Assembly: GCA_965199665.1 (NCBI GenBank)
Contig: OZ241208.1
Coordinates: 3,348,001 to 3,412,000 of the forward strand
Direction of reading: 5' to 3'
DNA: 64,000 nucleotides
From: JAVVHH01 sp965199665
Lineage (GTDB): Bacteria > Pseudomonadota > Alphaproteobacteria > Acetobacterales > Acetobacteraceae
The translations under genes and the position numbers were made by a program. Of this stretch, positions 25,873 to 34,171 are shown piece by piece. Below the pieces are notes generated by a model that saw only the letters and a program-made list of their open reading frames with translations, did not search any database and was not told where the DNA came from. Positions within the stretch are counted from its first letter, which is position 1, and each line of letters begins with the position of its first letter.

Positions 25873-27138
25873 TCAGTACCGGCCTGTTGCCGAGTGGATG
25901 ACATCCGAGTCTAGCTCCCGGATGGTGCGCCGGCCAGATAGGCCCATCGTCAAGTCCAGTTCCGCTGCCAGGTTGCCGATGACGTCGGCAACACCCGTCT
26001 CGCCAGCGAGAGCCAGACCCCAAATGTAGGGACGTCCGATCAGGACAGCGGCCGCGCCAAGGCAGAGTGCCTTCATGATGTCTGACCCCGTGCGGATACC
26101 ACTATCAAACAGCACCGGAATTTGGCCTGCCACGGCATCAATCACCCTCGGCAAGGCATCCAGTGCCGCCACCGCCCCGTCCACCTGTCGGCCGCCATGA
26201 TTAGAAACGATGATGCCGTCCATGCCGGCAGCAATCGCCTGTCTGGCATCGTCAGGATGGATGATCCCTTTCAACAGGATCGGTAAATGCGTGCGTGCCC
26301 GCAGGGAAGGCAGGTCATCCCAAGTCAGGTCTGGTCGTGAGTAGATGGCGAGGAAGCGCCGCACCGACGCGAGCGTCTCACGGAGGGCCAGTCCCTGTGC
26401 CGGACCCCGCGGATGTGCGCTCAGGAGTTCGAGCAGCGACCAGACAAGCCCCAAACCCGGCTTGCGCCTGGGCAGCGCGGCATGATCGACGGAAAGGGAC
26501 TGGAAGACGGGATCAGATACATAGTTGGCGATGCCTCGGCCGCGCAGGAACGGAAGGTAGCCCCGGTCCAGGTCCCGATTGCGCCATCCAAGCATCGTGG
26601 TGTCGAGCGTAACCACGATCGCTTCGTAGCCGGCTCGCTCCGCTCGGTCGATGAAGCTCTCCGTCAACTCATCACGGCTGGACCAGTAAAGCTGGAACCA
26701 GCGTGGCCCGGCCCCGGATGCCTCAGCCACCTGCTCCATGGTGCGAGAGGCCTGGCAGGAGGTGATGAATGGGATTCCGGCGGATGCGGCCGCCCGGGCC
26801 GCAGCGATGTCGGCCTGCCGGTGTGCCATCTCCAATACGCCGATCGGCGCGAGCAGGATCGGCAAAGGCAAGGTGCGGCCGAACAACTTGATGGAGAGGT
26901 CGCGGTCCGAAACGTCTCGCATTACCCGTTGCACGATGCCGTGCCGGTCGAACGCTGCCTCATTTGCTGCGATAGTACGCTCAAGACCTGCCCCGCCGGC
27001 GAAATAGGCGGCCGCGTTCTTATTCAGCTTTGCTAAAGCCGCTTGCTCCAATGCCTTTGGTGCCGTTGGAACGACGGGTCGCCGTCCGGCAAAGCCGGCG
27101 GCGTAGATGGCCTCTTGACGCTTACGGCCGAAAGTCAT
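25873..27138 (-). CDS. FMN-dependent alpha-hydroxy-acid oxidase (lactate 2-monooxygenase-like)
   Basis: A 421-residue TIM-barrel flavoenzyme of the glycolate oxidase/lactate dehydrogenase family. Motifs include LPLPILLAPIGVLEMAH near the N-terminal half, VTLDTTMLGWRNRDLDRGYLPF (pattern of lactate monooxygenases), and the active-site VSNHGGRQVDG with His-Arg for substrate binding. FDSGIRTGSD and LIGRPYIWGLA bind phosphate. ATG 27138 (MTFGRKRQ) is preferred; the frame extends 46 residues upstream without homology. It oxidises an L-2-hydroxy acid to a 2-keto acid or decarboxylates it. No electron-acceptor gene is adjacent. Confidence 0.9.
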   Translation of the reverse strand: MTFGRKRQEAIYAAGFAGRRPVVPTAPKALEQAALAKLNKNAAAYFAGGAGLERTIAANEAAFDRHGIVQRVMRDVSDRDLSIKLFGRTLPLPILLAPIGVLEMAHRQADIAAARAAASAGIPFITSCQASRTMEQVAEASGAGPRWFQLYWSSRDELTESFIDRAERAGYEAIVVTLDTTMLGWRNRDLDRGYLPFLRGRGIANYVSDPVFQSLSVDHAALPRRKPGLGLVWSLLELLSAHPRGPAQGLALRETLASVRRFLAIYSRPDLTWDDLPSLRARTHLPILLKGIIHPDDARQAIAAGMDGIIVSNHGGRQVDGAVAALDALPRVIDAVAGQIPVLFDSGIRTGSDIMKALCLGAAAVLIGRPYIWGLALAGETGVADVIGNLAAELDLTMGLSGRRTIRELDSDVIHSATGRY

Positions 27139-27451
27139 CGACCTAACCCTGGCCAACCTACCAAATTGAACCTTTACGGGCTTCGATCGGCTGGGAGGGA
27201 AGCGACACGCACAGTCTCGACGCTTGTTCGCCGCTTGAAAAGCCATTCTGGCGTTGTTGCATCCGGCAAGTGTCAAATTGGTCGGTTGTTTGGAGACCGC
27301 GCCGATATCCGCTTACCTGCAGGGTCGCCCCAAAGCGGACCGGTTGCTTTCGGGTGTGAAGCGGACTTCCGCCATTGTCGGCTTCACCCGCGATCCAGGC
27401 ACTCGAACCAAACCGGTCCCTGCACGTGATATGCATCATATGTAACCGGCT
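27139..27451. other. Gene-free gap upstream of the lactate-oxidase-like gene
   Basis: 313 bp without a convincing gene. It should hold the promoter of the minus-strand flavoenzyme and the 3' end region of the large AtuA operon. GGCGTTGTTGCA at 27250-27261 is close to the IS6 terminal repeat seen at 22508, and a GCGGAC octamer occurs twice (about 27336 and 27361). Neither is enough for a firm call. Confidence 0.4.
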
Positions 27452-28834
27452 TTAGATGGTCTCCATCGTGAGCGGAAACATATCCTCAAGGTGGTCTGCC
27501 GGCATCAAGTGATATAGGCTAAATCGGTAGGCATCGCCCGCCTCGATTTCTGGCGGCGTCAGCGGGAAGGCAAGATTACCGCCGGTAGACAAGCGTCCCG
27601 GGAAGCCGTGGTGCAGTAAATACTGGCGGAACACCGACAGCGCGCCGCGCGCGATTGAGGCTGTCTCTGCCACGCACTCCACAAGGATGAATGCCTCGGG
27701 CGCCTCCCCAGCCGCGGCGGGTCCCGGCCAGAGCCCCGCCCCCGACTGGCCATAGACCCGCCAAAATAACTGGAATGGTTGCGGCACCAGGTCGCGGGCG
27801 ATCCGTTCGACGTCGGCCAGATGCGTCTGGATTCCGCTGATGAAGCCGGGATCGGCCGAGGCGGCGAGCATCACAGCGCGGCCACCCTGGCGCAGCGCAC
27901 CCTCAATCTTGACCCGGCGTCGGGTGGCATCCTGCCAAGTGGCGCCGCTCACGCGGGTGCGGTGGTGATCCAGCGCCACGTATTCGGCGGTCTGCAAGAA
28001 CAGCGTTCCGTCCGGTTCCGCCACGCTATGCGGGTCTGACTGCTCGTAGAGTGCGTGAGCGGCGACGGAGAGGGGAGTCGCGTGCCGGTCCGGATTCATA
28101 CTCTCCAGCACGAACCCGTCGCCGTCGAGGAAGCCCAGCATGGTGTCTCGCCCGCCCGGTATGCAAGCGATAGAGGTGCACTCGATGATCTTGGCCATGT
28201 GCGTGGCAGGGCCCATCGGATACCCCAGCAGTTGCGGGATGGTGGCGAAGATGGCGGTGTCGCAGGCGCGCCCGGCGATCACCACGTCGGCACCGGCCAG
28301 CAACGCACGGCCGAACGCCTCCGTACCCATTTGCCCGACGATGCGGCTTTGAGCGATCTCGTCCTCGCTCGGCACCGGAATGCGGCCGAGCGGTTCCAGC
28401 TGGCCGGCGCGCTCCGCCGCGATCACCTGCGCGGCCGCCACGTCAGCGTGCAGAATGCCGAGGGTGAAATGCAGCCCTTCGGCCGCGGCGATCTCGCGCA
28501 CCATGGCGACCGTGGCCGCCACATGCGGCGCTGCACCAGCAGTTCCGGCCGACCCGATCAGCAGCGGCACGTCCAGCTTGCGGGCGGCGGTCAGCACCAG
28601 GCGCAGGTCCTGCCGCGCCATCGCCGCCCCCGGCGCCATCACACCGGCGCCGAGATAGTATGGACCGGGATCCACCGAGCCCATATCGCAACCGATGTAG
28701 TGCGGGCGGCGCGCGATCCCCGCCTCGAACGCCGGTTTCAGGATCCCGAAGCCGAGTTGCCCGGCGGCGGACATGGCGATCAACGGCCCGCTCTCGCTTC
28801 GGCGCCGCTCCCGCAGCCGTTCGAATGCGCTCAC
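27452..28834 (-). CDS. AtuA family (acyclic terpene utilization) protein
   Basis: A 460-residue member of the AtuA family, named from Pseudomonas citronellol degradation; its biochemistry is unresolved. The N-terminal domain shows HYIGCDMGSVDPGPYYLG near residues 45-62, VPLLIGSAGTAG, and GADVVIAGRACDTAIFA. GTG 28834 is chosen: GGGAG sits seven bases upstream and the stop of the DUF4387 gene overlaps it (GTGA). The frame continues about 120 residues upstream without homology. It is the last gene of the liv-catabolic operon. Its co-occurrence with DUF4387 is the known AtuA context, but here the surroundings are C-N hydrolases rather than terpene genes. Confidence 0.9.
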   Translation of the reverse strand: MSAFERLRERRRSESGPLIAMSAAGQLGFGILKPAFEAGIARRPHYIGCDMGSVDPGPYYLGAGVMAPGAAMARQDLRLVLTAARKLDVPLLIGSAGTAGAAPHVAATVAMVREIAAAEGLHFTLGILHADVAAAQVIAAERAGQLEPLGRIPVPSEDEIAQSRIVGQMGTEAFGRALLAGADVVIAGRACDTAIFATIPQLLGYPMGPATHMAKIIECTSIACIPGGRDTMLGFLDGDGFVLESMNPDRHATPLSVAAHALYEQSDPHSVAEPDGTLFLQTAEYVALDHHRTRVSGATWQDATRRRVKIEGALRQGGRAVMLAASADPGFISGIQTHLADVERIARDLVPQPFQLFWRVYGQSGAGLWPGPAAAGEAPEAFILVECVAETASIARGALSVFRQYLLHHGFPGRLSTGGNLAFPLTPPEIEAGDAYRFSLYHLMPADHLEDMFPLTMETI

Positions 28835-29142
28835 AGTGTCACTCCCAACAAGGGCCGGTGCTGCTGAGCGCCATACACGTCCCGGTCTCCGGGACTTCCC
28901 GCCACCACCGGTCGCGGCAGGACGATCTTGATCGCGAGCGCCTGCGGCACGGTGATCACCGTCACCTCCTCCGTTGCGACTCCATAGCGCGCAGCCACCG
29001 CAGCCGCTGACAGCGCCGGCGATTGGGCGGCCAGCTCGTAGCGCGGCCGATCGTCGAACAGGATGTCGATGGTCAGCGATAGCGGTCCGGCGTTCTTGCT
29101 GCGGAGGACGCGGGCGACGGTCTCCAGCGTGCGGCCGTTCAT
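28831..29142 (-). CDS. DUF4387-domain protein, partner of AtuA
   Basis: A 103-residue small protein. TLETVARVLRSKNAGPLSLTIDILFDD near the N-terminus, VAARYGV, and a C-terminal ALAIKIVLPRPVVAGSPGDRDVYGAQQH match DUF4387. It is found in bacteria either fused to or just beside AtuA. ATG 29142 makes an ATGA overlap with the upstream deacetylase gene, and its TGA overlaps the AtuA GTG start, so all three are translationally coupled. It probably forms a complex with AtuA. The function is unknown. Confidence 0.88.
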   Translation of the reverse strand: MNGRTLETVARVLRSKNAGPLSLTIDILFDDRPRYELAAQSPALSAAAVAARYGVATEEVTVITVPQALAIKIVLPRPVVAGSPGDRDVYGAQQHRPLLGVTL

Positions 29143-30029
29143 GCGCGGAACCAGCCGGCGATCTGCCCGGCCGTCGCCAGCCGCACGCCGGGACGGCCAA
29201 CCACGCATGCGAGGGCCTCCCGCAAGTAGCGGATCCGGTGCGGTGCGCCGATCATCCACGGATGCAGCCCCACGCCCAAGACACGCGGCGTGGACTCGGT
29301 CAGAAGCTGGTCGGCGGCGTCGCGCAGGATCGTCGGAAAGGTCTGGATCGGCACCTTACGGAGCCAGAACGTCTGCACGTCGTCCCACTCCGCCTGCGCC
29401 GGCACCGCGACTAGGGATTTGTCCGGGTTGTGCCAATACGGCTGTTCGTCGTTCGGCCAATCCAACGTGTAGTCAAACCCCAGCTCGGCCAGAATGCGGC
29501 TAGTCCGCGCCGTCGTGCCGAAGTCCTGCCCGTGCCAGCCCCGAGGCTGGCAGCCCCAGGCCTGGGCGAGGCGGTCGCGCGAGTCCAGGATGAGCGCGCG
29601 CTCCTCGGTCTCGCTCATCGTTCCGGTCAGCATGCGGTTGGCAGAGATGTTATGCGCCACCGGCTCCGCACCGGCTTCCCGCAATCGCGCGATCAAGGTC
29701 GGGTAACGCTCGGCCGCCATCGCGTTGCAGGCCACGGTCGCAGTGACACCGAACTCAGCCAGCACGTCCAGCACGCGAAAGATACCGACACGGTTGCCAT
29801 AGTCGCGCTGCGTCCAGACCCGGTAGTCTGGAAAGAAGTTACCGAATTCACTCCGAAAGCGCGGGTCGCGATAGCTGTCGTTGGGCGGCATCAACTCCCA
29901 ATGTTCGAGATGCAGCAGGGCAAAGAAGGCAACCTTGTCGCCGCCCGGCAGCGTGAACCTGGATCGGTCGACAATTGGAGAATAGGGGTAGATGTCGTGA
30001 TCCATCCCCGGGCGGCGTGGGCCTGGCAT
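29139..30029 (-). CDS. Polysaccharide-deacetylase-fold protein, first of two (allantoinase-like)
   Basis: A 296-residue (beta/alpha)7-barrel protein of the NodB/PuuE superfamily. It shows VAFFALLHLEHWEL, RDYGNRVGIFRVLDVLAEFGVTATVACNA, EPVAHNISANRM, PRGWHGQDFG and VLGVGLHPWMIGAPHR. The arrangement and size are closer to PuuE allantoinases and related cyclic-amide hydrolases than to chitin deacetylases. There is no signal peptide, so it acts in the cytoplasm. ATG 30029 overlaps the upstream stop by one base (TGATG). It overlaps DUF4387 by ATGA. It probably forms a functional pair with the paralogue upstream. Confidence 0.86.
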   Translation of the reverse strand: MPGPRRPGMDHDIYPYSPIVDRSRFTLPGGDKVAFFALLHLEHWELMPPNDSYRDPRFRSEFGNFFPDYRVWTQRDYGNRVGIFRVLDVLAEFGVTATVACNAMAAERYPTLIARLREAGAEPVAHNISANRMLTGTMSETEERALILDSRDRLAQAWGCQPRGWHGQDFGTTARTSRILAELGFDYTLDWPNDEQPYWHNPDKSLVAVPAQAEWDDVQTFWLRKVPIQTFPTILRDAADQLLTESTPRVLGVGLHPWMIGAPHRIRYLREALACVVGRPGVRLATAGQIAGWFRA

Positions 30030-30937
30030 CAACGCCCAGCTCCGGCCGCCACGGCCGCGTCGTAGGCGGTCTCGTAGTACCAGTCAGCGATCTGCTCGCC
30101 GGTGGCGAACCATACGTCCGAATGCCCCTTGATGTAGCCCAAGAGCTGCGACAGGTATTTCGCGCGGTGCGGCCTGCCAAAGATGTATGGATGGAGTGCA
30201 ATGCACATCACCCGCGGCTGCGCCTGCGGCCCGTGCCCCTCCGCATAGAGCGTGTCGAACATGTCGGTGCCCATGCGAACGAGGTCCTCGCCCTCCATGC
30301 TGCCGGCGTACATGTTGGAGTCATTCAGGTCCATCTGGTACGGTATCGTAATCAGGCGATTGCGCTTTACTCGAAGCGGCACCGGCTGATCGTCCTGATA
30401 AAAATCACAGTAATATTTGATGCCAAACTCGGCCACCAGATCGGGCGTGTTCAGCGTGAAGGAAGCCGCGGGCGAGAACCACCCGGCCAACTGCCGCCCT
30501 GTCATGCGCATATAGGTCTGCACGCAGTCGCTGATGAAGGCCCGCTCCTCGTCCTCTTCGTAGTTCCAAAGATACTGCGTGTTGTAGATACCGTGGCACA
30601 TGACGTCCCACCGCCGTGCCTCGCATTCTTCCATGATCCTCGGATAGTGCTCCCAATTACCGAAATTCAGCGAGAGGGTACATCGGATGTCGTGCCGGTC
30701 CATCACCTCGAACATGCGCCACAGACCGACGCGATTGCCGTAATCCTTGCCGCCATAGCCGAGCACGTCCGGGTGCGGCACGCGCGGCCACGGATCGCGA
30801 ACGCGGACCGGGCCGGGGTCGAACTCGTAGTGTTCCACGTTGGGACAGACCCACACGGCGAGTTTGGCGCCGCCTGGCCATTGAAACGGCGGCCGCTCAA
30901 AGATTGGCAAGGCGGCATAGCGGTCAGGATCTGGCAT
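30029..30937 (-). CDS. Polysaccharide-deacetylase-fold protein, second of two (allantoinase-like)
   Basis: 302 residues, paralogous to its neighbour. KLAVWVCPNVEHYEFDPG near residues 25-42, GKDYGNRVGLWRMFEVMDRHDIRCTLSLN, WDVMCHGIYNTQYLW and CIALHPYIFGRPHR are the matching signatures. ATG 30937 follows GGAGCGACGG; the longer in-frame stretch to 31519 overlaps the PEP-mutase-like gene and has no homology. It is coupled to the next gene by TGATG. Both proteins probably hydrolyse cyclic ureide, imide or N-acyl bonds, which is inferred from the superfamily's allantoinase branch. Confidence 0.87.
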   Translation of the reverse strand: MPDPDRYAALPIFERPPFQWPGGAKLAVWVCPNVEHYEFDPGPVRVRDPWPRVPHPDVLGYGGKDYGNRVGLWRMFEVMDRHDIRCTLSLNFGNWEHYPRIMEECEARRWDVMCHGIYNTQYLWNYEEDEERAFISDCVQTYMRMTGRQLAGWFSPAASFTLNTPDLVAEFGIKYYCDFYQDDQPVPLRVKRNRLITIPYQMDLNDSNMYAGSMEGEDLVRMGTDMFDTLYAEGHGPQAQPRVMCIALHPYIFGRPHRAKYLSQLLGYIKGHSDVWFATGEQIADWYYETAYDAAVAAGAGR

Positions 30938-30984
30938 CCGTCGCTCCGGCAGGCAGTGTTTCGGGATCGGAGCTGATGGGCCGG

Positions 30985-31950
30985 CTAGGGGACCGGTTTG
31001 GTCACGAACGAGTCGGCCAGCGCCACCCAAGTCTGGTTCTCGAACAGATCCCAGAGTTGACGGTGGTCGAACATCGTTTCGCGCGCCGCATTGGTATCGC
31101 CGGTTTCCTTCAGCGAGGCCAGCATCGCCAGCCCGGCCTTGGCGAACAATCGCGTCAGCGCGTTCGGAAAAATCACGACCCGGAACCCCAGCTCGCCCAG
31201 GCGGGACGCGGGCAGAATCGGCGTGCGGCCGCCCTCCACCATGTTGGCCAGCAGCGGCATATCCAGAGCCTGGCCGACCTGCGTCAACTCCGCCTCGCTC
31301 TCTGGCGACTCCACGAAGATCACGTCCGCACCGGCAGCGCGGTACTGCCGGCCGCGGGCGATCGCCGCCTCTAGCCCCTCCGAGGAGCGGGCGTCCGTCC
31401 GCGCGATGATTTGGAACTCCGGATCCTGCCGCGCGGCGACGGCGGCACTGATGCGGGCCACCATCTCCTCGGCGGTCACCAGCTTGCGCCCGGGCTCGTG
31501 GCCGCAACGCTTTGGCCATTCCTGATCCTCGATCTGGATCGCACTAACGCCAGCCCGCTCGAACTCGATCACCGTGCGCATCACGTTGACCGCGCCGCCA
31601 TAGCCGGTATCGGCGTCTGCGATCACGGGGATCGACACCACATCGCAGATGCGGCGGACCCGCTCCACCACTTCGCCGAAGCTGATCACGCCCACGTCCG
31701 GCGCGCCCATCACACTCATGGAAACGCCCGACCCGGTGACGTACACCGCGGCAAATCCCGCCTTCTCCACCAGCCGCGCGCTGATGCAGTCGAATGCGCC
31801 GGGCGCCAGCACCGGCGGGCCGGAGCGGATGGCGCGCGCCAGGGTCCGGTTGCGCCCCTCGGCGATGCGGAGGCCTAAGGGCAGCGTCACCCGCTTCGCG
31901 CCGCCGCGATCGGGAAACCGATCGTCGGACACATCCAGCGCCACACTCAT
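30985..31950 (-). CDS. Isocitrate lyase/PEP mutase-family enzyme
   Basis: A 321-residue TIM-barrel of the ICL/PEPM superfamily. APGAFDCISARL at residues 50-60, IPVIADADTGYGGAVNV at 108-123 (metal-binding Asp residues) and IEDQEWPKRCGH at 140-151 are present. The KRCGH loop with catalytic Cys149 is the lyase signature, as in methylisocitrate lyase or 2,3-dimethylmalate lyase. It should cleave a 2-hydroxy di- or tricarboxylate to pyruvate, glyoxylate or similar. ATG 31950 overlaps the upstream stop (ATGA). It probably performs the C-C cleavage step of the operon's pathway. Confidence 0.9.
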   Translation of the reverse strand: MSVALDVSDDRFPDRGGAKRVTLPLGLRIAEGRNRTLARAIRSGPPVLAPGAFDCISARLVEKAGFAAVYVTGSGVSMSVMGAPDVGVISFGEVVERVRRICDVVSIPVIADADTGYGGAVNVMRTVIEFERAGVSAIQIEDQEWPKRCGHEPGRKLVTAEEMVARISAAVAARQDPEFQIIARTDARSSEGLEAAIARGRQYRAAGADVIFVESPESEAELTQVGQALDMPLLANMVEGGRTPILPASRLGELGFRVVIFPNALTRLFAKAGLAMLASLKETGDTNAARETMFDHRQLWDLFENQTWVALADSFVTKPVP

Positions 31951-32621
31951 TCCGCGGCCCTCTGCTGCGTCTGTGCATCGCGCCAGAACGTTAGCAGCTC
32001 CGCGCTGGTCGCCATCGGATACCGCGCCCGGTACAGGTTCATCGACCCCTCGTGCTGAAGCGCGTTCGGGCTGGCCACCAGATCCTGCGCGACCACGGTG
32101 TAGTAGTCGAGATAAGAGGCGCTACGCACCGTCGATTCAACGCACCCCTCGGTGGTGGTGCCAAACAGCACCAGCGTCTCGATGCCGCAGGCGCGCAAAT
32201 GGCGGTCGAGCGGCGTGCCCAAAAAGCCATCAGGGCGGAACTTCTCCACCCGGATGTCGGCCTGGCGTGGGGCTATTCCGTCCACCATCTGCCAGCCCCA
32301 GCTTCCCTGGAGCGTATATTCGCTGCTCTTTCCGTCGCGGCATTTGAAGCGCAGCCACGCGGGCGAGTCACTGCGGCCGTGCGGAAGCGTCGATTGCTGC
32401 ACGAAGGCGCACAGGATGCCCAGCCGCTGCGCCTCGGCGATGAATTCAACCGCCTTCGGCGTCATCGCCTGAATGGCCGTGAGATCCTTGCCGTAGCGCG
32501 CGAAGTGGCCGTCCGCGTGGCAAAAATCGTTCTGTATGTCGATCACCACGAGCGCCGTGTGCTTCGGGTCCACCAACTCCTGCAGCGTATCGAGCACCGG
32601 AACATTGTTAATTGCTCGCAT
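31947..32621 (-). CDS. Isochorismatase-family cysteine hydrolase
   Basis: 224 residues. The catalytic triad is Asp28 (VVIDIQNDF), Lys127 (RVEKFRPDGF) and Cys160 (GTTTEGCVESTVRSA). The pattern is that of RutB/ureidoacrylate or biuret-type amidohydrolases. GGGAGG lies eight bases before ATG 32621. It is separated from livF by 91 bp that contain a strong hairpin, and is the first catabolic enzyme of the operon. It probably releases ammonia or carbamate from an amide intermediate. Confidence 0.9.
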   Translation of the reverse strand: MRAINNVPVLDTLQELVDPKHTALVVIDIQNDFCHADGHFARYGKDLTAIQAMTPKAVEFIAEAQRLGILCAFVQQSTLPHGRSDSPAWLRFKCRDGKSSEYTLQGSWGWQMVDGIAPRQADIRVEKFRPDGFLGTPLDRHLRACGIETLVLFGTTTEGCVESTVRSASYLDYYTVVAQDLVASPNALQHEGSMNLYRARYPMATSAELLTFWRDAQTQQRAAE

Positions 32622-32645
32622 CGAACGTGCCTCCCTGACCGGTTT

Positions 32646-32678
32646 GTTGTCCTACCCCTCGGCGGCAGGGGTCACAAC
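32646..32678 (-). other. Intercistronic hairpin between the transporter and enzyme genes
   Basis: On the minus strand GTTGT-g-ACCCCT pairs with AGGGGT-agg-ACAAC around a GCCGCCG loop. The inner stem is 6 bp, the outer 5 bp, with a small internal bulge. There is no T-run, so an attenuator or RNA-stability element is more likely than a complete terminator. Confidence 0.5.
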
Positions 32679-32712
32679 GCGCCGGAACTCACACCATGCC
32701 GAACGGGCGCCG

Positions 32713-33429
32713 CTACAGCCCGAGATACGCCGCTCGCAACCGTGGATCGTCCGACAGCGCCGCCGCCGTGCCGGACAGCGCGACCCGGCCATGCTCCAGC
32801 ACATAGGCGCGGGTCGCGATGGCCAGCGATTGTGGCACGTTTTGCTCAACCAAAAGAATCGACAGCCCCTGCTGATGCAATCGCTCGATCAGCGCGAACA
32901 ACTCCTCCGTCAGCAGCGGCGACAATCCCAAAGAGGGCTCGTCCAGGATCAGCAGCCGTGGCCGACTCATCAACCCGCGGCCGATCGCTAACATCTGCTG
33001 CTCGCCGCCGCTCATTGAGCCCGCATGCTGCCGCAGCCGCTCGCGCAAGCGTGGGAACGTCTCCAGCACCATCTCCAGGCTACGCCCACGCTCCGCCCGG
33101 CCGCGTGCATATGATCCCAGCACCAAGTTCTCCCGCACCGTCAGCGTGGGAAACACCTTGCGGCCCTCTGGCACCTGGATCAGCCCAGCGCGCACGATGT
33201 CCGCGTGGTCGACGTGGGTAATGTCGCGTCCCTCGAACCGGATCTGGCCGGCGCGCGCTCGGACCAATCCGGAGAGCGCACGGTTCAGCGTGGTCTTGCC
33301 CACACCGTTGGAGCCCAGCACCGCGACCACCTCGCCGGCGCGCACCGAAATATCCAGCCCGTGCAGCACCTGAAACGCGCCGTAGCCGGCGACGAGCCCC
33401 TTCACCTCCAGCATCGCTGCCTCAGACAT
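32713..33429 (-). CDS. livF: Branched-chain-type ABC transporter ATP-binding protein (LivF)
   Basis: A 238-residue cytoplasmic ATPase of the HAAT importer class. The Walker A is GSNGVGKTTLNRA near residue 39, the Q-loop region VPEGRKVFPTLTVRENL is a LivF hallmark, the signature is SGGEQQMLAIGRGL, and Walker B is LLILDEPSLGLSP. Its ATG overlaps the livG end by 8 bp. It powers uptake through LivH/LivM together with LivG. Confidence 0.95.
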   Translation of the reverse strand: MSEAAMLEVKGLVAGYGAFQVLHGLDISVRAGEVVAVLGSNGVGKTTLNRALSGLVRARAGQIRFEGRDITHVDHADIVRAGLIQVPEGRKVFPTLTVRENLVLGSYARGRAERGRSLEMVLETFPRLRERLRQHAGSMSGGEQQMLAIGRGLMSRPRLLILDEPSLGLSPLLTEELFALIERLHQQGLSILLVEQNVPQSLAIATRAYVLEHGRVALSGTAAALSDDPRLRAAYLGL

Positions 33430-34171
33430 CGGCCGGCGTCCCGTGCCCAGCCATGCGCTCGGCCGCGCCGTGGCCGAGATACGCCTCGATCACCTTCGGG
33501 TCGGAGGCGATCTGCTTCGGCGAGCCCGACGCAATCAGCGCTCCCTGCGCCAGCACGTGCACTTGGTCCGCCAGCGCCGCTACTGCCTGCATGATGTGCT
33601 CGATCAGCAGAATGGTGACCCCCGACGCGCGGACGTCGTGGATCAGCGCGACGATCTCGTTGATCTCGGATGGGTTGAGGCCCGCCATCACCTCGTCCAA
33701 CAGCAGCAGCCGCGGCTCGGTCGCAAGCGCGCGCGCCACCTCCAACCGCTTGCGCCCGGCCACCGTCAAGTCGCTGGCCGGGCGATCGAGCATGGGGCCG
33801 AGACCTAGGCTGGTGCCGAGAACCCGGGCGCGTTCCTCCGCCTCGCGCGGCTTGCCGTGGCGCAGGAACGCGCCCACGCGGATATTGTGCGCCACCGAGA
33901 GCCCGGCGAAGGGCTGCGTGATCTGGAACGTGCGCACCATGCCCAGCTGCGCGATCTTCTCCGGCTTCCAGCCAGTGATGTCGGTGCCTTCCAGCGTCAC
34001 GCTGCCGGCATCGGGCTTCAGGAAGCCGGCGATTATTGCAAACGTCGTGGTCTTGCCGGCGCCATTCGGCCCCAGCAGCGCGGTGATGGCGCCCGCTGGC
34101 GCGGTCAGGCTGACCGACTTGACCGCCTGCAGCCCGCCGAAGCGGATGGAAAGGTCGCGGACCTCAAGCAC
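33422..34171 (-). CDS. livG: Branched-chain-type ABC transporter ATP-binding protein (LivG)
   Basis: A 249-residue ATPase. Walker A is GPNGAGKTTTFAIIAGF near 33. RTFQITQPFAGLSVAHNI is typical of LivG, although the ABC signature reads LTVAGRKRLEVARAL with Val-Ala in place of Ser-Gly. Walker B is LLLLDEVMAGLNP, and the C-terminal IEHIMQAVAALADQVHVLAQG is typical. The start is GTG 34171, overlapping livM by 8 bp. The LTVA form of the signature occurs in some LivG homologues. Confidence 0.95.
   Translation of the reverse strand: MLEVRDLSIRFGGLQAVKSVSLTAPAGAITALLGPNGAGKTTTFAIIAGFLKPDAGSVTLEGTDITGWKPEKIAQLGMVRTFQITQPFAGLSVAHNIRVGAFLRHGKPREAEERARVLGTSLGLGPMLDRPASDLTVAGRKRLEVARALATEPRLLLLDEVMAGLNPSEINEIVALIHDVRASGVTILLIEHIMQAVAALADQVHVLAQGALIASGSPKQIASDPKVIEAYLGHGAAERMAGHGTPADV

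Noticed and set aside
27250..27261. GGCGTTGTTGCA as a second IS6 terminal repeat
   Set aside because: It matches the 22508 end at 10 of 12 positions, but no transposase sequence or partner repeat is nearby.
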